DNA of 10,718 nt from Chloroflexota bacterium (GTDB lineage: Bacteria; Chloroflexota; Dehalococcoidia; Lucifugimonadales; UBA1127), in contig JAPPNT010000162.1 of the NCBI GenBank assembly GCA_028873745.1, positions 1-10,718 on the forward strand, in the 5' to 3' direction. The translations under genes were made by a program, and so were the position numbers. The notes beneath the pieces were generated by a model. That model did not search any database and was not told the origin of the DNA. It saw only the letters and a program-made list of their open reading frames with translations. Positions 6,696 to 10,718 of the stretch are shown in pieces (positions within the stretch are counted from its first letter, which is position 1; each line of letters starts with the position of its first letter).

Positions 6696-6728
6696 CCGTT
6701 CGCCCTGAGCCTGTCGAAGGGCCAACGG
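6696..6728. repeat. CCCTGAGCCTGTCGAAGGG repeat between ruvC and ruvA
   Basis: The core lies at 6698-6722. The copy can fold into an extended hairpin: CCGTT (6696-6700) with AACGG (6724-6728) outside and GCCCT (6702-6706) with AGGGC (6718-6722) inside, separated by a C-C mismatch. Two further copies are at 7393-7416 (near identical) and 1312-1336 (diverged). It fills most of the 55-base ruvC-ruvA gap. Confidence 0.8.
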
Positions 6729-6748
6729 CCAGATAAGGAAGGGCAAGA

Positions 6749-7330
6749 ATGATCGCAGGGCTTCGTGGGAACCTCGAAGCGGTTGGCCCGGATTGGGCGA
6801 TAGTCAACGTCCAGGGCGTGAGCTTTCGCGTCTCCGTGCCGTCGTCCGCCGTCCCCGCCCTCGGCGCCGTCGGCTCCGCCGTCCACCTGCACACGCACCT
6901 CATCGTCCGCGACGACGCCCTCGAACTGCACGGCTTCCCATCCGACGACGCCCTGCGCCTGTTCACCCTGCTGATTGGCGTGTCCGGCATTGGCCCGCGG
7001 CTCGCCCACTCCATGCTCTCCGCCATGACCGCCGACACCCTCGCCGCCGCCATCGCCGCCGGCGACACCCGCGCCCTCGCGCAGGCGCCCGGCCTCGGTC
7101 AGCGCACCGCCGCCCGCGTCATCGTCGAGCTCAAGGACAAGCTCGACATGGGCTTCTCCGGCGGTGCGCCCGGCGTCCCGACCACGGGCGCGGCCGACGC
7201 CGTCACCGAAGCCCTCCAGGCCCTCGGCTACTCCGCCATCGAGGCCCGCCAGGCCGCCGCCGGAGGCGACGCCACCCTCCCCGTCGAGGAGCAGGTCCGC
7301 CAGGCCCTCCAGCGCTTCGCCCAGCGCTAA
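6749..7330 (+). CDS. ruvA: Holliday junction branch-migration protein RuvA
   Basis: The 193-residue protein binds the four-way junction as a tetramer and loads the RuvB motor. Domain I opens with MIAGLRGNLEAV and holds the GVSFRVSVP strands. Domain II has two helix-hairpin-helix motifs, LIGVSGIGPRLAHSML (about residues 75-90) and APGLGQRTAARVIVELKDKL (about 112-131). A Gly/Pro/Thr linker follows, and then domain III (DAVTEALQALGYSAIEARQA), which contacts RuvB. A Shine-Dalgarno AAGGAAGGG precedes the ATG. ruvB does not follow; instead a repeat cluster does. Confidence 0.96.
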   Translation: MIAGLRGNLEAVGPDWAIVNVQGVSFRVSVPSSAVPALGAVGSAVHLHTHLIVRDDALELHGFPSDDALRLFTLLIGVSGIGPRLAHSMLSAMTADTLAAAIAAGDTRALAQAPGLGQRTAARVIVELKDKLDMGFSGGAPGVPTTGAADAVTEALQALGYSAIEARQAAAGGDATLPVEEQVRQALQRFAQR

Positions 7331-7341
7331 CCCCCTACCTC

Positions 7342-7371
7342 CCGTCATTCCCGCAAAGGCGGGAATCCAGT
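7342..7371. repeat. Palindromic repeat, copy 1 (CCCGTCATTCCCGC type)
   Basis: ATTCCCGC (7347-7354) and GCGGGAAT (7359-7366) form an 8-bp stem with a 4-base AAAG loop, flanked by cccgtc and ccag. Two related elements at 7431-7459 and 8558-8588 keep the flanks while changing the stem on both sides. This copy sits 12 bases after the ruvA stop and may act as its 3' hairpin. Confidence 0.75.
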
Positions 7372-7392
7372 GGTGGGTGGGAGGCGCTCCCG

Positions 7393-7416
7393 CTCGCCCT
7401 GAGCCTGTCGAAGGGC
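7393..7416. repeat. CCCTGAGCCTGTCGAAGGG repeat, third copy
   Basis: Identical to the 6698-6722 copy over 22 bases from tcgccctg onward to the final aagggc. It lies between two palindromes of the other family, in a 150-base gene-free cluster after ruvA. Confidence 0.8.
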
Positions 7417-7430
7417 CAAACGCATCCCGC

Positions 7431-7459
7431 CGTTTCTCCGGCGAAAGCCGGAGCCCAGG
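7431..7459. repeat. Palindromic repeat, copy 2 (CTCCGGC stem)
   Basis: CTCCGGC (7436-7442) and GCCGGAG (7447-7453) form a 7-bp stem closed by a GAAA tetraloop, followed by ccag as in the other copies. It lies 23 bases before the 3' end of the convergent NIPSNAP gene. Confidence 0.7.
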
Positions 7460-7481
7460 GCTTTGCGGAGCGAACCTTCCC

Positions 7482-7808
7482 CTACGACAGCGGCGAAAAG
7501 TCCGTGGGTGCCAGCATCACGTTCTGCACGTCGGCCACGATTGGCCCGTTCGCCTCGGACTCAGCGAACACCCTCGCCCGGTCCGGGTCGTCGCGGAACG
7601 CCGCGAAGCACTTGTTGCGCTCCTCGTAGCTCTCCCACGCCAGCATGTAGATGAGCTGGTGGCTGGACCCGCCCACCTGGGGCGTCCAGAACCCGATGAT
7701 GCGAAAGCCGTACTCCGTGAACTTGGCCGCCGTGAAGTCGCGGAACCGCGCGACGACGTTCGGCAGCTTGCCGGGGCATGCGGTGTAGGTGCGAAGCTCG
7801 TAAAGCAT
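7482..7808 (-). CDS. NIPSNAP family protein
   Basis: This 108-residue protein belongs to the ferredoxin-like dimeric alpha-beta barrel proteins of the NIPSNAP type. It opens MLYELRTYT, the family signature, and continues with PGKLPNVVARFRDF (helix), EYGFRIIGFWTPQVGGSSHQLIYMLAWESYEER (residues 33-64, given in part) and ends in strand VADVQNVMLAPTDFS. A start at 7841 is possible, but the AAGGAG five to six bases before the ATG at 7808 selects the shorter form. Family function in bacteria is unsettled; it is often found near degradative or redox genes, none of which are here. A TATCAT at 7845-7840 on the minus strand might be its -10 box, but no good -35 matches. Confidence 0.85.
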   Translation of the reverse strand: MLYELRTYTACPGKLPNVVARFRDFTAAKFTEYGFRIIGFWTPQVGGSSHQLIYMLAWESYEERNKCFAAFRDDPDRARVFAESEANGPIVADVQNVMLAPTDFSPLS

Positions 7809-7877
7809 GGCCACTCCTTGCGATGTGGATTCGCGGGCCATGATACACCAAGCGCAGGCAGGGAACTCGCGCCTCCG

Positions 7878-8465
7878 CTACGCCTCCGCCGCCTCGTCCT
7901 CCGCAGGCGTCTGGTTGAACCGGTTCATCGCCGCCTCGACGCCCTCCGCCACGAAGCACGCCACCGCCTCCGAGGCCCGAGCCAGCAGCCGCTCGACGGC
8001 CGCCGATTCCGCGTCCGTGAACCCGCCGAGCACGTGCCGGATGGCGTCGTCGACCGGCGACCGCCCCACGCCCAGCCGCAGCCGCGGGATCTCCTGCTTC
8101 CCCAGCGTGTCGATGATCGAGCGCATGCCGTTGTGCCCGCCGTGCCCGCCCTCCGGCCGCACCCGCGTCACGCCCAGCGGCAGGTCCATGTCGTCGTACA
8201 CGATGAGCATGTCCTCCGGCTTCACCCGGAACCGGGCTGTCAGGTACGCCACTGGCTCGCCGCTCAGGTTCATGAACGACCGCGGCTTCGCCAGCGCCAC
8301 TTCGTTCCCGTCGACCCACCCGGAACCCAGCAGCGCATACCGGTTCTTGCGTTCCAGCGAGATTCCCCACTGCTTGCACAGCCGGTCCACCGTCATCGCC
8401 CCGACGTTGTGCCGCGTATTCGCATACTTGGGCGTGGGGTTCCCCAGGCCCACAATCACCTTCAT
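7878..8465 (-). CDS. pth: Peptidyl-tRNA hydrolase
   Basis: The 195-residue enzyme frees tRNA from peptidyl-tRNA dropped by ribosomes. Active-site residues are present: N9 in VGLGNPTPKY, H19 (catalytic) in NTRHNVGA, N66 in SFMNLSG, D91 in VYDDMDLPLG and N112 in GHNGMRSI. The C-terminal tail (AEDEAAEA) is acidic. The ATG at 8465 has only a weak purine run (AAGGGG) upstream. The start codon overlaps the stop of the recombinase frame by four bases (ATGA), and no promoter of its own is evident because the upstream bases are repeats. pth may thus depend on readthrough from the recombinase transcript. Confidence 0.95.
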   Translation of the reverse strand: MKVIVGLGNPTPKYANTRHNVGAMTVDRLCKQWGISLERKNRYALLGSGWVDGNEVALAKPRSFMNLSGEPVAYLTARFRVKPEDMLIVYDDMDLPLGVTRVRPEGGHGGHNGMRSIIDTLGKQEIPRLRLGVGRSPVDDAIRHVLGGFTDAESAAVERLLARASEAVACFVAEGVEAAMNRFNQTPAEDEAAEA

Positions 8466-10213
8466 CCACTACCCCTTGCTGAACCCCACCGTAGGGGCGA
8501 CCCTTGTGGTCGCCCATCACCCCGCCAACCGGGCGCGCCTCCCACCCTCCCAACCTGCCCCGTCATACCGGCGGAAGCCGGTATCCAGGACCTCCGCGCC
8601 CAACGACCTTGACCTCCTCCGCGCATCCCCCCGTCGTTCCTGCTTACCGGCGGGGCAATGTGCTTATCGCCGTCCGTCGGGATGGCGATGGTGATAGTGA
8701 GGTTATTCTCGCCGTCCACCGTGATCTCGTCCACCACGTCCTGAAGGACGTCGCGCTTTTCCTCCTCGGTCAGCACATCGAGCCCCGCCCCCACCCGCTC
8801 CGTCCACGCATGGACGCTGTCGGCCAGCTGCTCGCGGGTGACCTCCGTCGCCGCGCGGGTCCGGTAGTCCTCCACCTTGGCCCGCAGGTGCTCCAGCCGC
8901 TCGGTGATGTACTTGCGCTGGGCGTCGAGCATTTCCTCGCTGAGCTTGCCCATGACGTAGAGCCTAACGAGCCGCTCCTCCTCCAGCTGCACCTCCCGCA
9001 GGTCCCGCTCGGCCTGGGCCTGCTCCTCGGCCAGAGACTCGCCGCCGCCCTGTCCCAGGGCCTCAATGCCGGCCACGATGACGCCCGGCTGCTGGAGCAC
9101 GCCCTTGACCTCCTCCCACACGCGCCCCTCCAGCCGGTCCGCCCGGATGCTGAGGCGCTCCCGGCAGCGGAGCCGCAGCTTCCTGCCCGTGCAGGCGTAG
9201 TAGCGCCGGGGCGCCGCCAGGTCGTAGGTGATCCGCTTCCCCTGCCGCAGGGCGTGGGTGCGCCAGCGGGACTTGGCCTGGAAGGTGCGCCCGCACGCGG
9301 CGCACCGTAGCAGGTGCTGGAGGAGGTAGAGCACCCGGGTGTTGCGCTTGGCCCGGCTCTGGCGGGCCCGCTTGGCGGCCTGGGCCCGCGCGAAGGTCTC
9401 CGCGTCCACCAGTGGCGGCACCGGCACCGCGATCCAGGTGTCCGCCGGCTGGGCGAAGACCCGCGTTCCCTCGTCGGAGGCGATGTTGCGGGTACGGCCG
9501 TAGGACCATGTGCCCGTGTAGACGGGGTTGCCCAGGAGCTGGTGCACCACCGACTGGTGCCAGGTGCGCCCGCCGGTGGCCGTGGGCACCCCCTCGTCCG
9601 TCAGGTCCCAGGCGATGCGGTCGATGCCGTGCCCCCGCTCCACGTAGTCTTGGAAGATGCGTCGCACCACCGCGGCCTCGCCCTCGTCGACGGCGGGCAT
9701 GCCGTCGGGGCCCACCCGGTAGCCGTAGGGCGGGATGCCGGTGGAGAAGCGCCCCCGCTTGGCGGCCCCCCGCTTCCCCATGGCCGCCCGCTCCCGGAAG
9801 TTGTCCAGCTCGATCTTCCCGATGGCCGCCATGAGGCCGAAGGTCTTCATGTCCACAGCGTCCATCACCGACTCGATGCGGAGCTGGTACGCCTCCACGA
9901 CCTCCATGAGGGCCGCGGCAGGGAACATGCCCCGGCTGAGGCGGTCCGACTTCCAGCAGACGATGACGTCGAAGCGGCCCTCCCGGGCCTCGTTCAGCAT
10001 GCGCTGGAACTCCGGGCGCTTCTTGGACCAGCCCCGGCCCACCTCCTGGTACCGGGCGACGATGGTGAGCCCCCGGCGCGCGCAGTAGTCCTCCATGTCG
10101 GCCGTCTGCTCTGCCAGAGAGGTCTTGTCCTCCTCGGCCTGGCTCTTGTCAGACACCCGGGCGTAGATGGCCGCCCGGTTGGGTTCTCTTGCGGTATGCA
10201 GTTCTCTCGGCAT
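8462..10213 (-). CDS. Large serine recombinase with repeat-derived C-terminal tail
   Basis: The 583-residue protein cuts and rejoins DNA through a serine-DNA link. The resolvase domain opens AAIYARVSDKSQ with catalytic S21 and R19, and has KSDRLSRG (88-95) and the long helix IELDNFRERAAMGKRG. A recombinase domain follows (YGYRVGPDGM; WHQSVVHQLLGNPVYTG, 218-234), a zinc ribbon with C304, C307, C341 and C350, and a coiled coil (about 393-455). The DNA-binding part ends near ENNLTITIAIPTDGD (about 502-515). Residues ~529-583 are translated palindromic repeats (RSWIPASAGMTG). The ATG at 10213 has AAGGAGG at ideal spacing. A TTG at 10249 in frame also has AGGAG upstream, inside a hairpin. It could be a phage/ICE integrase or a transposase; no partner genes are seen. 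Confidence 0.93.
   Translation of the reverse strand: MPRELHTAREPNRAAIYARVSDKSQAEEDKTSLAEQTADMEDYCARRGLTIVARYQEVGRGWSKKRPEFQRMLNEAREGRFDVIVCWKSDRLSRGMFPAAALMEVVEAYQLRIESVMDAVDMKTFGLMAAIGKIELDNFRERAAMGKRGAAKRGRFSTGIPPYGYRVGPDGMPAVDEGEAAVVRRIFQDYVERGHGIDRIAWDLTDEGVPTATGGRTWHQSVVHQLLGNPVYTGTWSYGRTRNIASDEGTRVFAQPADTWIAVPVPPLVDAETFARAQAAKRARQSRAKRNTRVLYLLQHLLRCAACGRTFQAKSRWRTHALRQGKRITYDLAAPRRYYACTGRKLRLRCRERLSIRADRLEGRVWEEVKGVLQQPGVIVAGIEALGQGGGESLAEEQAQAERDLREVQLEEERLVRLYVMGKLSEEMLDAQRKYITERLEHLRAKVEDYRTRAATEVTREQLADSVHAWTERVGAGLDVLTEEEKRDVLQDVVDEITVDGENNLTITIAIPTDGDKHIAPPVSRNDGGMRGGGQGRWARRSWIPASAGMTGQVGRVGGAPGWRGDGRPQGSPLRWGSARGSG
8491..8515. repeat. Perfect palindrome GGGCGACC-CTTGT-GGTCGCCC
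   Basis: GGGCGACC (8495-8502) and GGTCGCCC (8508-8515) pair over 8 bp around a 5-base loop, preceded by gtag. Read in another frame it gives the GDHKGRPY-like peptide often met in overpredicted ORFs, a sign of a dispersed repeat family. It lies within the recombinase tail, 26 bases from the pth start. Confidence 0.7.
8558..8588. repeat. Palindromic repeat, copy 3 (ATACCGGC stem)
   Basis: ATACCGGC (8565-8572) and GCCGGTAT (8577-8584) form an 8-bp stem with a GGAA loop. The flanks cccgtc and ccag match copy 1. On the minus strand it is translated inside the recombinase tail as WIPASAGMT. Confidence 0.75.
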
Positions 10214-10365
10214 GTGCACCTCCTTTTCCTTTGCCTCTCCGAAACCCAAAAGACCCGCCTCCTGTCGAAAGCGGGTCCGCGAATGCTAGAATGCCTTCGC
10301 ATCACCTGTTCACCCAGGTGGCGCCACGGCCCGGGGTGTTTCCAGCACCGCCGGGTCATCTCGTT
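10214..10365 (-). promoter_or_regulatory. Structured 5' leader of the recombinase
   Basis: Four inverted repeats follow one another on the predicted transcript. They are CCCGG plus GGTG with partners and one bulge (10355-10330, loop of 7), CACCTG/CAGGTG (10320-10303, loop of 6), GCGAA/TTCGC (10300-10279) and the terminator-like GACCCGC/GCGGGTC (10277-10252). No short ORF with a start signal is apparent between them. I cannot match the fold to a known riboswitch class by eye. Confidence 0.4.
10248..10277 (-). terminator. Terminator-like hairpin in the recombinase leader
   Basis: On the minus strand GACCCGC (10277-10271), a 12-base loop and GCGGGTC (10258-10252) are followed directly by TTTT, GGG and TTT. 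This has the form of an intrinsic terminator or attenuator. It lies 35 bases before the recombinase ATG. The loop ends in AGGAG, which could serve the in-frame TTG at 10249 when the hairpin is open. Confidence 0.5.
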
Positions 10366-10371
10366 AGCGGC

Positions 10372-10400
10372 AGATTACCACCTGTAGCCAACAGCGTCAA
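10372..10400 (-). promoter_or_regulatory. Putative promoter of the serine recombinase
   Basis: On the minus strand TTGACG (10400-10395), 17 bases, then TAATCT (10377-10372) match the sigma-70 consensus at five and four positions with ideal spacing. The start would be near 10365, giving a leader of about 150 bases before the ATG at 10213. Confidence 0.5.
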
Positions 10401-10718
10401 TTCGTCAGTGGACCAGATGGCCGATGCGTCGAAGGTGTGGGACACGGGGAGCCGTTCCGTTGCCGGTACGTGGAACCGGCAGAGAACCGGCAAGAGAGAG
10501 GAACAAGTTGAGGGGTGCAGTGGATGAGGTGCGCCGATCCGGAGGAATGAGTAGCCCAGGAGATTGCGAATAGCCCGGCGTGCCTATAGCGGCAGGGGCC
10601 AATCGAGAGACGCCTCATATGGCAGAGCTTCCTCAGGGCTTTGGGGGGTGGATTCCGAAGAATCGCGCATTGCAGCGGCGAGAACAATGGCAAAGGCCCG
10701 TCGCAGCCGGTCCTGGGC
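10401..10718. other. Gene-free stretch upstream of the recombinase
   Basis: No reading frame here has the composition, start signal or motifs of a gene, and no tRNA-like cloverleaf is visible. It holds an inverted/direct repeat cluster at 10454-10493 (TTGCCGGT at 10460-10467 against ACCGGCAA at 10486-10493, with AACCGGCA also at 10474-10481) and a small hairpin GATTC-CGAA-GAATC (10651-10664). An ATG at 10687 opens a frame (MAKARRSRSW) to the window edge, too short to judge. Confidence 0.5.

Noticed and set aside
7331..7481. CRISPR array, because three repeats lie close together
   Set aside because: The repeats belong to two unrelated hairpin families, with no regular spacing and no cas gene.
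7164..8612. 482-codon plus-strand frame across the end of ruvA, NIPSNAP and pth
   Set aside because: Arg/Pro/His-rich translation, antisense to two recognised genes, and it reads through repeats (VIPAKAGIQ and VIPAEAGIQ).
8627..8655. Possible truncated copy of the palindromic repeat (cccgtcgttcctgc)
   Set aside because: Only one flank resembles the family and the second arm is missing; it may be a remnant but cannot be shown.
9314..10387. 357-codon plus-strand frame opposite the recombinase
   Set aside because: Mirror of a well-supported recombinase frame with no domain or start signal.
10397..10693. 98-codon minus-strand frame upstream of the recombinase
   Set aside because: Ser/Pro/Arg-rich composition without motif or Shine-Dalgarno, and it overlaps the predicted promoter.
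10300..10718. A tRNA or tmRNA 3' end serving as integration site
   Set aside because: No GGTTCRANNCC T-arm, acceptor pairing or CCA was found on either strand.

Overview
This is a GC-rich bacterial window, and the conserved genes are ordinary housekeeping genes of a bacterial chromosome. Gene content suggests a member of the Chloroflexota (Dehalococcoidia or the SAR202 group). The reasons are the run rpsP-khpA-rimM-yebC-ruvC-ruvA, a triplet of small DsrE-like genes, an MmgE/PrpD protein, and several families of short palindromic repeats that are abundant in such genomes. This placement is inference from style and content; no marker was compared with a database.

Layout. Positions 1-738 hold the 3' part of a ketopantoate-reductase-like gene, followed by a small orphan gene with a glycine-rich hydrophobic core (773-1300). 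An MmgE/PrpD-family gene (2697-1339, minus) converges on the orphan across a short gap that contains a repeat. A divergent promoter pair (2751-2830) separates the MmgE/PrpD gene from three consecutive plus-strand DsrE/F/H-like genes (2901-4109). Only the middle DsrE-like protein carries a CxxC at the expected sulfur-carrier position. After a hairpin-rich gap, a near-perfect sigma-70-type promoter (4224-4253) starts rpsP, khpA and rimM, which act in ribosome assembly. A second promoter overlapping the rimM stop codon leads into yebC, ruvC and ruvA (transcription regulation and Holliday-junction processing). trmD, rplS and ruvB are not next to their usual partners.

The right third is on the minus strand: a NIPSNAP-family gene (7808-7482), pth (8465-7878) and a large serine recombinase (10213-8462). 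The recombinase is probably part of, or left over from, a mobile element. Its last ~55 codons run through two palindromic repeats and its stop codon overlaps the pth start as ATGA. Upstream of it lies a promoter-like sequence and a ~150-nt leader that can form four successive hairpins. The last hairpin is followed by a T-run, which suggests attenuation. From 10401 to the right end no gene could be supported.

The most unusual signals are the structured recombinase leader, the repeat-derived recombinase tail fused to pth, the DsrE triplet with acidic residues in place of cysteine in two members, and three copies of one hairpin repeat whose stems differ by paired (compensatory) substitutions.
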